Of a stretch of 64,000 nucleotides of DNA, positions 26,701 through 38,220 are shown in pieces. The position numbers and the translations under genes were made by a program. The notes below the pieces were generated by a model. That model saw only the letters and a list, made by a program, of their open reading frames with translations, had not been told where the DNA came from and ran no database searches. Origin of the DNA: Rhexocercosporidium sp. MPI-PUGE-AT-0058 (Eukaryota > Ascomycota > Leotiomycetes > Helotiales); contig JAGTJL010000001.1 of the NCBI GenBank assembly GCA_020746875.1, positions 1,488,001-1,552,000 on the forward strand, read 5' to 3'. The number at the start of each line of letters is the position of its first letter. Within the stretch, counting starts at the first letter, position 1.

Positions 26701-29100
26701 AAGAGTTCATTAATTCTTAATATAAAGTATAAGTCTTTCCGCGTTAGTGTATTTAAACAGTAGTAATTAATATAAAAACGTAATCTTTTATTATTTTTCT
26801 TTATAAAAAGGATAAGAAAAGCGAAAGGACTTTAACTTATTTTAATAAACCCTTTATTAAGGTTTTTTAAGAGATATTCTTTTAATACTTTTAATTCTTT
26901 TATTAATTAATAATATAAAAAAGAATAAAAATTAAGTAATAAAGCCTTTAATTAAATTTTATAATTATAATATTAATAAAGTAATAAAACGTTTGATTTC
27001 GTCTTAGAAAATACTTCTTTAAAAAGTTAATATTACTTTAAAAGCCTTTTAGTTATAATCCGAAGGATATTTAAATCCTCTTCTTTATATTTTTTTTATA
27101 AGACTTAATTTACTTTATAAATATTTATTATAAAGAACTTAATATTTTTGCGCTTTATATTAAAATAAAATACGTTTATGTTAATTTTATAAATATAAAA
27201 AGGAGTTCTTTATGAAGTTATAATAAGCTTTAGGTAATAGCGTAGTTATAGACGAGGCTTTCTTGCTTTTAATTTTCCGACCGGCTTTAATAATAGAGGT
27301 TCTAGAGTTGTTTTTAGCTTTAGTCCCTTAAAGGAATTCTTTAATAACGTCGATACTTATATATAATTAATAGCGAATTAATAGTGTCGTTGTCTTTAAT
27401 TAATTTAATTTATAATTATGTCACGTCAGTTAGTATTTAATTAATAATAACTAATAGTTCTTACTTTAGTTTTAATAAGAAGCGATATAATTAGCTCTTT
27501 CGTTTAGCGAGGAGTTCGTGGGTATATAAAAGGTATATAAGACGGTTATTAACTGAATCGAGTTTAACGCGGAAGCGTTTTATTTATTTAACGTTAATTA
27601 TTATATTTTAGTTTTTTAAGTTAAATATAATAAAAGGGCAGTTATATACGCGTTTACTATTTATTATTAAGTAAGAACGTATATAATAAGAAGCGTGGCT
27701 TTATACGGAATTCTAGAAATTATAAATTAGAATAATATAAGAAAAGAGTAAAATCTTTACTTATAAGGCTTTTAAAAAGGCGTATAAAAAAGGTCTAATT
27801 TACGAAAAAGTAACCGTTTACTTTAGTATTTATTAAAGCGGAGAATATAATATTATATTTATTTATATTAATAATATAAAAGATTAAGAATTACTTTTCT
27901 TTTATAAAAGAGTTTAAATTAAGCTTTAATAAATTATATTTACGTAAACTTAAGAAGGAGTCTTTTCTTAAGCCTCTTCGTTTTCTTTTATTTATTCTTT
28001 TAATAATTTCTTTTACTTCTCTTTTAGTTTTACGCTTTTTTCCTCGATTCCCTCGTTTACGAGTTAAATCTTAAGAGTCTTAAGGCTGTCGCTTTTATAA
28101 TAACTAAATTTATTGCAATTATAATACTTAATTAAATTATCGCTTATAAAAGTCTAAGGCCTTAAATATATAAAGCTTTAACGCGGTAGAAAAGGAGTAA
28201 ATTATTATTAAAAAATAGAAGAGCGTTAAAACGAAATAAAAAAAGATTAACGGGCGAAGGTAATTCTTTAAGTAAGCGTTTAAGCGGAAGAAGTAGTCTG
28301 ACTCGAACCGGACGGCTTTTAAGTTATATTTAAAGTATAAGTTAAAATAAAGTTTAAATTAAATATAAAATTCCGGCGGTTCTTTAAGTTTAATAAAATA
28401 AAGTAGGAAATTATTTTATTATAATTATTTTTATAAATTAATTTATTAATAAAAGTCTTGTCTCGTAGCTTAAGAATAAGCTTTTATTATATATAAAAGA
28501 ATTATTTCGACTTAATAACGTTACTTTAAATAATAACGCTCTGAAATCTTATTTTAAACTTAGTAAAGGTTTCCTTAAAATAAGGGTTTATATATAAATC
28601 GTAGAAAGCGAACCGGAACTCGTCCGCTTCGTAATTAATTAAAAAGTAAAAATTTAAAAGTATAATTATCTTTTTAATAGTTTTAAAAGAATAGGTTTTT
28701 AAAAAGTATTAAGGTTTTAAGTAAGATTATGCCGTTTTAGTAATTAATCTATAAACGAAAGCACGACGAGCTCTTTCCGTTAAGTAAAGATTAACGTTAA
28801 CTTTTAAGCGGTTTTAAATTAAAGCGCGCTATTATTTAAACGAGGGGTTCGAGCTATTATTTAATAAAGTAATCTTTTTTATTAATTAAGTCTTAAGAGG
28901 CCGAAACGAGCTTAAATGAGCTTTAAAAGTAAGAGAAGTATAATTTTTTAACAAACTTTTATTAAATTCTATTAATTAAAATAAAAGAAAAGTAAGAGTT
29001 CGTAAGCGATTTTAAAGTAATTTAAAAGGCTTAAAAAGAATAAAATCTCTTTTAAGATCGTCGTTAACTCGTACGAAATTAGGCCGAGGGGTAGTAAAGG
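23767..29100 (-). pseudogene. Element B gag-pol relic
   Basis: Minus-strand polyprotein, reading from about 29100 down to 24000. In order: a gag zinc-knuckle-like segment near 28100, protease region not resolved, reverse transcriptase at about 26900-26350, RNase H near 26100-25600 and integrase near 25400-24200. Stops occur in every domain and most are of the CAA/CAG-to-TAA/TAG or TGG-to-TAG/TAA kind expected from RIP. Confidence 0.75.
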
Positions 29101-29355
29101 TGTTACGGCTGGCTAAAGGTTAATATAATGCAAGAAATAGCTTTGTATTTAGACTTAAAGCTACGTTTAAAATTAAAAAGAAAAGACAAGGAGAAAAAAA
29201 GAGCTTTTTATAAAAGGGAGCTTTAATATAAATACACAAAAGGTCCCCTTAGCCTTTCCCAATTAGGCCTAACGCCATAGTTATTATGCAAAGGCAATGC
29301 TACGAGCGATGCCGAATTTGCTCGGTTAAAATATAAGGCTTAAAGAGTCGTAATA
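29101..29355 (-). repeat. Element C left LTR (3' LTR by orientation)
   Basis: 255 bp. Contains the internal landmark AATGCTACGAGCGATGCCGA shared with the right LTR. Bordered by the polypurine tract at 29356-29371. Confidence 0.9.
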
Positions 29356-32300
29356 TTACCCCCCCTCTCGAAAAACTACGTCTTTATAATTACAGTTATA
29401 ATAGTATCGTCCTTTAAGTCGTTATAATCGTTAATATTAATATTATATGCCTTTAATTATTAAGGTAATATCTTTAAAAGTCTTTTAGTTATTTTATTAT
29501 TAAAGTAAAAGTTCTTAATTATATAAGGTGCGGTTATAGCATTCGAGTATAAATATTATTATAAGTTCTCGTCGGCGCCTAGCTACTTAATGCGATAGAA
29601 TAGCTTATTCTTTATGACCTTAAAGCCTAGTATAGCTTTAATTTCTTATTCGTCTTAGTCTAATAAGAATTAAATTAGTATCGGCGTTTATTTTATTTGT
29701 CTTAATAAAGGATTATTAACGTACTTTTGTAGCGAATAAATATAAAATATAAAGTATATAATTTAATTTATTAATAGCTTTATTTTTTAATTTTCTTTTT
29801 CTTTTAAAAGTATTTTAATTAAGTTATATTATTTATTAAAGAGTTTTTTTAAAAGACAGTCGATATTTTAATTCTAAGTGTCGACTAATATTAAGTTATT
29901 AACGTCTTAATCGACAGCGCGTCGATTATAATTAGCTAAACGCTTTATTTTTTCTTATTAAGCTTTTAGCGACGATTATATAACTTTTATAATTTCTTTT
30001 ATACGTAAGACGACTTATAAAGCCTTTTTACGATTAAGCTTTTTTATTGCCGTAATAAGTAGTTTTAAATTTATTAAGTCTTAAGAGGTCTTTAGCTTTA
30101 CGCCGTTAAATAGCTAGAAAGGCGTAAGATTATTAAGAGACTCGTAAAATAAGATAAGTTACGTAATATTTATAATAAATAAAAGGTCACTTTAATTATT
30201 TTAATAATAATAATAAAAGGGGCGGAGCCGTTACTTAATATATTAATTTATTATTTCGATTTAGCCGTCGATATTAAAGTTATATGCCGTCGTTAACTTT
30301 ATTTTAGTGCCGAGTATACGACAATACTCTTTTTAAAAGAAGAAAATAAATTATAAACCTCGGTTTAAGATAATAGACTTTAATATGCCGAAATGGCGAG
30401 TTTAATAAATAAAGAAGAGAATAATTATGCTTTTGGCGGTAATTGTGTCGTTATAAGGTATTAAGACCGGTTTTTTAAATAAGCGGTTAATAATAATTAT
30501 AGCGAAGTTATAATTGCTTTTATTTAATAACAACTTCGTAAAATTTATCGTAAGGTATTAATACGGCCGAGTAAGAATAAGTAAGAAGTATAAGAAATTA
30601 AGTGTTTTATTTTTTTTTAGCTTTTTACTTAAAGTAATTATAATTTATTATATAGCGGCTTACGTTTATAAAGAGGCTATTTTAATAATATTTACGGCTT
30701 AATATAACCTTTATCTTTTTAATTTCGGTATAAGCGATTAAGGATTACGAGTATATATAACGTAATAACGACGTGCGAAGCTCCGGCGGTTTTATAAACA
30801 CTTTTAAACGGCTTTAAAAAAGAAGTTTACTATTCGATAGCTCGTAGTTTAAGTCGTTTTCGCGGGCTCTTTATTAAAGAGGCTTTAATAAAGGAGACTT
30901 TTTATTAATTATAAATATTCAATTTATTACGTTATATTTAATAATATTATATATAATTATAAAGTTAAGGTTTAACTCTTCCGCGGCAGGTGCTTCCGAG
31001 TTAATTAATACGTAATCTTATTTTAGAGTTTGCTCTGCCTCTTAATTTAACTCTTAATTTAACTTTTAGTCTAGCTTTTAGTTTACCTCGTAGTCTACCT
31101 CTTAGTCTACTTCTACGGGGGTTAAAGAGGCAGCTAAAGTGGCGGCTATACGACTACTTTATATATACCGCCTTATAATTTCTAGTTAGGCATTTTACGC
31201 CGTTATTAAATAAAGAGTAGTTTCGTAAGAAAAAGGTATATTTAAATACTTTAATTAAGCGGCCTTAATTAAAAGACGTTTTTTTCTTAAAAGTATTTTA
31301 TTTATTAATTTAATTACTTATTTAAAAAACCACGCCTAATATGTTTCTCGATTAAGCAGTCGCGACAGCTTAAAAGAATCGACGGCTATTAATTAAAAGT
31401 CAGCGGTAATTAAAGGGTCGATTTTGTCGTCCGTAATAAATTATTGACTACGAATAGCTCGCTTACGAGCCTCCGTTACCGTAAGGTTTTAATCTCTTTA
31501 AAAGAGTGTATTAATAAGAATATTAATAATCTTAATATAATATATAATCGTAAAATGAAATTCCGCGAAGAACTCGGCCTAACGTGCTTACTTAGCCGTA
31601 AAATCCTTAGTAATTATAAAGTACTTTAAGGCTCGATAATCCGTATATACGTATACGTTCTTTTAAGTACTTAATAATTCTAAGCGGTATTACTTAAATA
31701 ACCGAAAAATCACTAATATTTTTTTATTATAAATTAAGTAATTAAGCTTAGGATTTATTATAATCTTAAAAAAGTAATTTATAAAATAGAAAATGCTATC
31801 TTTTTAAAGTTAAAATAATACGCTAGTAACGACTTCGTTAAAAGAGTCGGTCTTTAACCGCGTTTACTTTATTAAATCGTAGTAATAAAGGATTAATATA
31901 AATTAAAAAGCTTTTTAAAGAGTTTTTTACGCGTTTTTATAAACGTTATTAAAGTCAAAAGGCATATCCTTCCTAATAAGTATTATAAGAGGTTAAGTAA
32001 TGCGACTATAATTCTTAATAAACCGGCGGTAGAAATTATAAAACCTAAGGTAGCTTTATATATTACGTACGTTATCGGTGTATTTTTAATCCTTAATTAT
32101 ACTAACCTTTTCTGAGTTTACTTTTATATTATTAACGTTAATAATAAAACTTAAGAATTTCGTTTTTTATACGTTAAACTCGGACTTCTTAATATCGGCT
32201 TATAATCCGTGTGCTTATAATATTATTATTACTTTTTTAACTTAAACTTCGTGCTCTTTAAAGGTTATTAAATATATAAAGATATCGTTTATATAAGCCG

Positions 32301-35300
32301 CGTAAAAGTCGTTTAAGTACTTTATTAAAATGTCGTTAATAAATCGCTAAAAAGTCGCCGGGCTATTTATAAGGCTAAAGAGAAAGACTTTATATTTATA
32401 CGTGTTATATTAAGTATAAAAAGTTATATAATTTTCGTTTTCGGGGGATATACAAATATAATAGAAGGCTTATTAAATATTAAGCTTTATAAAGACTTTT
32501 ACTTTATAAATATAAGTTATTATCTTATTAATTAAAAGAATTAAATACGGATCCTTTTTCGACAAGGCATTTAGCTTTCGGTAGTCGACGTAGAGCCGGA
32601 GACTGCCGTCGGCCTTTTTAGCGAAGAGAATAAGAGTCGTATATAATGCGTTAAAAGGCTTAATAAAACCTTTATATAAGTTATTAATAATATACCGCTT
32701 AGTCTTCGACAGCTATTCTTTAATTATACGTCGAAGAGATTTAAAAAATAAGTCGTTCTCTTTAATAAACTCGATTTAATAGTTTACGCCTTAGCGATAC
32801 GCTAATAATTCGTTAAAAGCTCGCCGAGAAAAGAGAAGAGTATATTTTTAATACTTTGCCGGGAGCTTTTTATTTATTAATTTATTATTTTACGCGTACT
32901 TAGCCTTTAAAGCTTCCTTTAGGGTTAAGTCTTTATTTATTAATATAAGCTCGATACTTAATTAGTCTAAGGCCTTTTATCGGCGGCAAGTCAGCTTTTA
33001 ATTAATTTTATATATTAATATTATAAAAGTTTTTACTTTATTTTTCTTAGCTTTTTTAAGTCGGAGGTACGTTATAAACATTGCCGCTATTAATATTAAG
33101 AAGATCTTTATAATAAGCGCCTTAAGTTAATACTTTGCCGGAGGAGTTTTATAAGTTTTTTTATTTTTAAATAATAATCTTAGATTACGAGATATCGACG
33201 GGTTTAATTAATCTTTTATAATACGTAAGCGCTCTTTAACTTCTTTAATAAAGCTCGAGGGTCGAGTCGGCGGAACGTTAATAATAAGTCGTCTAAAGAC
33301 CTTAGACTTAAGGGAATTATCGAGTGCCGTAATCCTAGCTGCCTTCGGCAATAGTTATTTAAGTTTAAGAAGACGTTCTTTTATTTTATATTAAGTTAAT
33401 AAAACTTAACGATTAACTTATTAAAACAGTTAATATCGACGAAAACTCGTTAATTAAAGTACAGCTATACGGGCATATCTAACGGCCATTCTAGCCGGTT
33501 TCGATTCTTAATATATAATTACTTTAAGTCGTAATACTCAAAGAACTTCCGACCGATTAAGACGTCGGTGTTTCTTAAGTTAATTATTAAGAAAGGGAAG
33601 TTAATTTGTCGACGGTTAATAATTAAGGTAAATAAGACAGTCGTATCGATTGGCTTACTTTTCTTATTATTATAATTAATTAAGACGATTAATTAAGAGA
33701 GTGTTATAAAAGAAATATTAAATTACTTAACGAGCCGGTATATAAAGGAGGTTTTAATTATACCGAAAATATTTACTTTTTTATTAATATATATAAGTAT
33801 TTTAATAAAGAATTTATTCTTTTTTAATTTAATATTAATTAAGAATTATCGTTCTTCGATAAGAATATAGAAATTAAATGTTAAGTCCTTTTATAAGTTA
33901 TAGCTTACGCTAAGGTATGAGTTTTTGCTATAGCTTAAGAGTTTTTTAATAACTTATTAATCTTTAAGTCTTCGCCGACAATTAATTTAAAAATTAACTT
34001 ATTAAAGGCTTAGTTTCTTCGGCGCTTAAGGCAGTCGCTAACTTAATAGCTAGTCTTATTATAATAAAGGTAAGTATCAAAAGAGACGTCTTTAAAGGTA
34101 AGAGGTAATATAAAAGACTTAAGGCGGTAAAGGAACGGAGCTGAGGATAGCGAACGCGAGCGAACTTTTAGCGATAATTTATAAATTAATATTAAAAGTT
34201 TTTATATTATTATAGCCGGCGTAAAGGAGGTTATACGTTAGCTTTCTTTTTTAAAAATGCCGCGCGCGTCGTAGCCGTTAAAAGTAACGTTAACTTAAGT
34301 TTTATAAGTCGTTATAACTTCTTTTAATATAATATTACGGGATTCCTAGTTTATAATAATTAGGAATTCGTTAAGGGCTATATAATTTCCGTTTATTTTA
34401 TACTTTTTTATATAAATCATACGCTTAAAGGCCGAAAAGACCTTTTCGTATACGTCCTTAAATTAATAAAAGCGAGTAATTTTATTAATAATAATATAAG
34501 AAGTGAATTTAATTTAAAAGTTATTATAAATTATATTATTTATTAATAATTAATTATATATTTTCTTAATAGTTTAAACTCGGTTATAATTAAAGAATCG
34601 TTAGTTTAGGGCCGTTAAAACGTCGGCGGCAGTCTCGAAAGTACCGGCAAATTTAAGGTTTATATATTAAAAAATAATAATCTTTACTTTATTAATAATA
34701 TATTAAAAGTAAGCCTTAACTTATAATATTTTACTTTTAAAATTACTTAAATACTTTTTTATAAATATTTTTATTTTTATTTTTTAAGTATTATATTTAA
34801 TATCGCTTTTATAATCGTTAAAAAGAATATAAAAGTACTTAACTTTAAAGGGCTTTATAACTTAAACCGAATTATTTAACTTTAATAAGTAATAGTCGGT
34901 GGTCGGCTAAAGGTCCGCCGTAAGAATACTTACCGATCAATCGCTTTAAAAGGAGGGAGTACGAGTTTTTTAACAGAGGTTATTAAGAATATATTAGTCG
35001 AAGGCTTATTTAATAACGATAATAATAATAAAATTAACGGAGATCTCGATTAGTTAATTTACTTTTACTTATTAAGCGAGGGTAAGGCCTTTTATAATAA
35101 CGGTAGGCTTTAGCGAAGTATTAAAGTAGTTTTAAGGTTTATCTTCCGAATCGGAATCGGGTTTTTCGAAGTTATTAAGTTCTTTTATAAGAGTCTCGAC
35201 CGAAGGAATAAGAGTATTAGTAAAGCTTAGCCGTAAGGGGGCGCTTCTTTTTCTAAAGCTTTACCGACGGGAAGAAGAAGTCGGAAGAAGTAATAATATA

Positions 35301-35587
35301 AAGTAAAAAAGTATTTAAAGTTATTAATCGATTTATTAATTAAATATAAGTCGAAGTCGAAGTTCGAAGTCGAATAGCGTGCGTCAAGTTATATAAAATA
35401 AGTTAACGGCAAGAAGTTTTTTAGCTTTTTTTAAAGTAATTTATTATTAATAAAAAGGTACTTATTTATTAAATAAGCTAAAGTATTAAGGTTTATTATT
35501 AACTTATTATAAAGGCAAGGAGACGTGACGCGCAAAACTTAATAAGATATAACGCTTTATAATAAAGAGGTTATTAATCTTTTTTTA
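29356..35587 (-). pseudogene. Element C gag-pol relic
   Basis: Minus-strand coding relic. The best preserved part is the reverse transcriptase: LFAKKADGSLRLYVDYRKLN at about 32645-32580, then a family SPATF box near 32350. The 31444-31629 plus-strand open frame is a shadow. The integrase and gag parts are assigned by position only. Confidence 0.7.
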
Positions 35588-35842
35588 TATTACGGCTGGC
35601 TAGAAGTTAATATAATATAAGAAATAGCTTTATATTTAAACTTAAAGCTACGCTTAAAATTAAAAAAAAAAAACAAAAAGAAAAGGAAAGCTCTTTATAA
35701 AAGGGAGCTTTAATATAAATATATAAAGGGTCCCCTTAGCCTTTCCCAATTAGGCCTAGCGCCATGATTGCCATGCCAAGGCAATGCTACGAGCGATGCC
35801 GAGCTCGCTCGGTTAGAATACGAGGCTCAGGGAGTCGTAACA
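35588..35842 (-). repeat. Element C right LTR (5' LTR by orientation)
   Basis: 255 bp, ends GGGAGTCGTAACA followed by AAAGG. The 3' part of this copy is less mutated than the left LTR. The small plus frame at 35768-35950 crosses the LTR edge and is not a gene. Confidence 0.9.
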
Positions 35843-36442
35843 AAAGGCTGCGAGTATAGTTTTAATTTTAATAAGGCTAAATTAAAGTTCTTTTTACTTA
35901 TTTACTTAATCTTTAATTCAATTGTTAATAGCTTAAAAGAGTTTTTTTAAAACGTTAAGGTTATTATAATTCGTATTATCTCGAGCTTTGCTTTTATTCT
36001 TTTAAGTAGCGACGCTAAGTTTAAGAGGTAAAGTAATAAGTGTTTTTAAATTAAGAGGCGCTTTTAAAGAAGTCGTAATAGTTAAAGGACTTAATTTAAT
36101 AAGGTTTTAATAATTAATTAAAATATAATAAATCTTAATAAAAATAAGTATTTAACTTAAGGCAGATTCGGGGGGGGGTTCCGTATTTAAATAATAAAGT
36201 TTTAAATATAATAAAAACACTTCCTTAGAATTTGTTTATAGCGGCCTTTATATAAAGAAGGTTGTTTAAAGCGTAATTAACGAAAACTACTTTAAGCGTT
36301 ATTAATTACAAAGTGCTAAATTAAACTTTAGTTCTTAATTATTAAGAGATTTTTAAAATTTTAATTCTTTAAAATATTAATAATTAAATCTTTAGTAAAG
36401 TATTATCAAGTTGTTTTCAGTGAAAGTGATTTTCTTATTTAA

Positions 36443-36699
36443 TATAATAATACTAATTAAAAGAGTAATATAAGAGGTATATAATAATACTTTAGTTAAG
36501 GCTATTGAGAGTTAATAAGTTTAATATAAAAAAAATAAAAAGATAAAGAAGGAAAGAGGAATAGAAGGGGCGTGAGTTTATATATATAAGCTTTTCCGAA
36601 ACCCCTCCGGTACTAGTCCGACTCCGTATGACTTAGTTACCCTTAAACCCCTGGATTCCCTGACTCGCTAAGAAGCTCTTAAGTGCACCTATCGTCACA
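36443..36699 (-). repeat. Element B right LTR (5' LTR by orientation)
   Basis: 257 bp, ends GTGCACCTATCGTCACA, then GAAAC. The last 100 bp are nearly free of RIP changes, unlike the left LTR. Confidence 0.9.
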
Positions 36700-37767
36700 G
36701 AAACGGACGAATAAATAGAGATTATAAATCGCTATATCGATTAAAAACTTAAATTATTCGTTATTTATTATTAAAATAATTAAAATAGGTTAATACTTTT
36801 AATTAATAAAGCTTAAATAACCTTATCGTACAAATCTATTAATATAGCCTTATATTAATTTAAATTCGGCACGGAATCGCGTAATAATTAAAACTAGAAG
36901 TCGCTTAAAGTTATTATTTTATTAGAAAAGCTTAATTACGCTAATATAAAGAAGTTAATTTAACGTATAAAATAAGCGTAAGAAATTATTAAAAGAAATA
37001 TATAAGTTACTTAAGATTATATAACTCGCGTAACGAATTAAAAATAGAGGCTTATCGACTAAGAAGTCGGAAAAGAAGTCTTTTTATTAATTAAAAACTT
37101 TAAGTATTATTATTTTAATCGTAAGCTTGCAAATTAATAAGAAGGCTTTTTTAAGATTCTAAAGAAAGTAAGCTATTTTTATAAGCTAGAATTACTTATA
37201 GGCTTTTAAATATACGACGTATTTACGCCGAAATTCATTTTTAAGAACTTAAAAGACTTTTTATTAAGTTAAGAAACGCCGAAACCTTTTCCAGAGGTTA
37301 TCGAAGGTTAAAAAGAGTAGGAACTCGAGGAAATCCTTAATATTAAATTATATTATAACGTGCTTAAATATTAAGTGAAATAATTAAGTTATAACTTTAA
37401 TTTATAATAATATAATACTTCCGATTTAATAAGGTCGATTTGTAAATTAAAAGATTTTTATACGGCGTATTCTAATAAATCGGGATTATTCCGAAACTTA
37501 TCCGAATAACTTAAGGCTTAGGAATCAAGGGAAGATAATTATAATTATTTAAAAGATAATAAATTATAATTTCTTTTTAAGATAATAAAATAATAACGTT
37601 AATTAATAATCATTTATTTTTTGATTTAAAGTATTAACGGAGCCTTGCGACCGTATTTTAATAGAACTTATTTACCGACTTTATTATAAACGGCTACTTT
37701 TGTATAAAACTTTAAAAAAAAGTAACGGCTACAAAAGACTACCGAAACTAATCTAAAATAAGGTTTC
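36700..37767 (+). pseudogene. Gypsy element A, integrase continuation
   Basis: The frame picks up at ETDG, with NRYI and LRLFV-like pieces following. This is the conserved integrase segment after the catalytic core (family T-DGQTE). It directly continues the piece that stops at 21559. Later pieces near 37500-37720 read like the chromo/GPY end of a Gypsy polyprotein. RIP-mutated. Confidence 0.7.
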
Positions 37768-38013
37768 TTAATCTTTATTAAAAATATCTTCTTCTTCTCT
37801 TAAAAGAGGCTCGGTTAGCTTACTGTTTGACCTTTTATAAGAGGGGCCAAACTTCTTCTTCTTCTTCCTTTTCTTAATAGCAGCAGCAGCCGCCTTACGC
37901 TTAACACTACTACGACATATGCGGCGACGAGCCACACCTTTCTCATTCCGAATTCCGATATCGTGGTTCTGCAAAATCTTCTTGGTCTTAGTAAGTGACC
38001 TGGTGGTCGGCAT
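37768..38013 (-). CDS. Lysine-rich 81-aa ORF convergent to Gypsy A pol
   Basis: An intact frame starts MPTTRSLTKTKK and carries VARRRICR, VKRKAAAAAIKKRKKKKKF and LTEPLLREEEDIFNKD at its end. A short acidic tail follows a strongly basic middle. The C-terminal 57 residues match the mutated frame at 23563-23766 in element B, where it is also tail-to-tail with pol. Unlike the Gypsy sequence beside it, this stretch has normal composition and few RIP changes. It could be an accessory antisense ORF of this Gypsy family, or a captured host sequence. No domain is recognised. Confidence 0.45.
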   Translation of the reverse strand: MPTTRSLTKTKKILQNHDIGIRNEKGVARRRICRSSVKRKAAAAAIKKRKKKKKFGPSYKRSNSKLTEPLLREEEDIFNKD

Positions 38014-38220
38014 AGAGTGATTAGCGCATTAGCTCAATCGGGCTTGTTTACGCTGGTGGGTGTGGCTGGTGTGTGCCACCGCCTTTTTCTGCTAGAAGGT
38101 CGGTGACGAACTTCGGCTCTGTACCGGGATTCAGTAGTGGCGATATGCCCTTCTTATACTTATCCTTCCAGCTCCTCAACTGCTCCAGGCCCAGTGCTAC
38201 GAACTCGCTCACCAGTCACT
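38014..38220. other. Normal-composition DNA upstream of APH pseudogene
   Basis: Between the divergent lysine-rich ORF and the APH start. An in-frame ATG exists at 38137, but the segment 38137-38220 looks like leader (Pro/Ser-rich). No promoter element is obvious. Confidence 0.3.

Larger units (their letters stand above)
29101..35842 (-). mobile_element. LTR retrotransposon C (Ty3/Gypsy), nested in B
   Basis: Two 255 bp LTRs (29101-29355 and 35588-35842) begin TGTTACGGCTGGCTA and end GAGTCGTAACA (RIP forms at two ends), with AAAGG on both sides (29096-29100 and 35843-35847). CCCCCCCTCTCG right after the left LTR is a polypurine tract on the minus strand, giving the orientation. Reverse transcriptase lies near 32650-32300 (LILFAKKADGSLRLYVDYRK, then FSLINSPATF). 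Gag/protease lies above that and integrase below. The element is 6742 bp and RIP-inactivated. Confidence 0.9.
21560..36699 (-). mobile_element. LTR retrotransposon B (Ty3/Gypsy), containing element C
   Basis: Two 257 bp LTRs (21560-21816 and 36443-36699) are flanked by GAAAC (21555-21559 and 36700-36704). The right flank resumes the interrupted integrase frame of Gypsy A. Coding runs on the minus strand. A gag zinc-knuckle-like piece lies near 28080-28160 (YYNCNKFSYYKSD, Cys codons turned to Tyr). Reverse transcriptase lies near 26350-26900 (AAFNYIRI, TTFCIKYKIYKYKILPF), then RNase H and integrase to about 24200. Without C and the 22444-23168 element it is about 7.7 kb. All frames are broken. 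Confidence 0.85.

Noticed and set aside
31444..31629. A 61-codon plus ORF in element C
   Set aside because: It lies antisense to the pol region of element C, is short and has no motif.
35768..35950. A 60-codon plus ORF
   Set aside because: It crosses the outer edge of the right LTR of element C into element B.
1..37760. AT-rich DNA as mitochondrial or from an AT-rich protist
   Set aside because: Fungal transposons, the RIP signature and normal-composition intron-bearing genes in the same contig point to nuclear ascomycete DNA.
38028..38060. Possible tRNA A box (TTAGCTCAATCGGGC)
   Set aside because: No B box or cloverleaf can be made downstream at the right distance.
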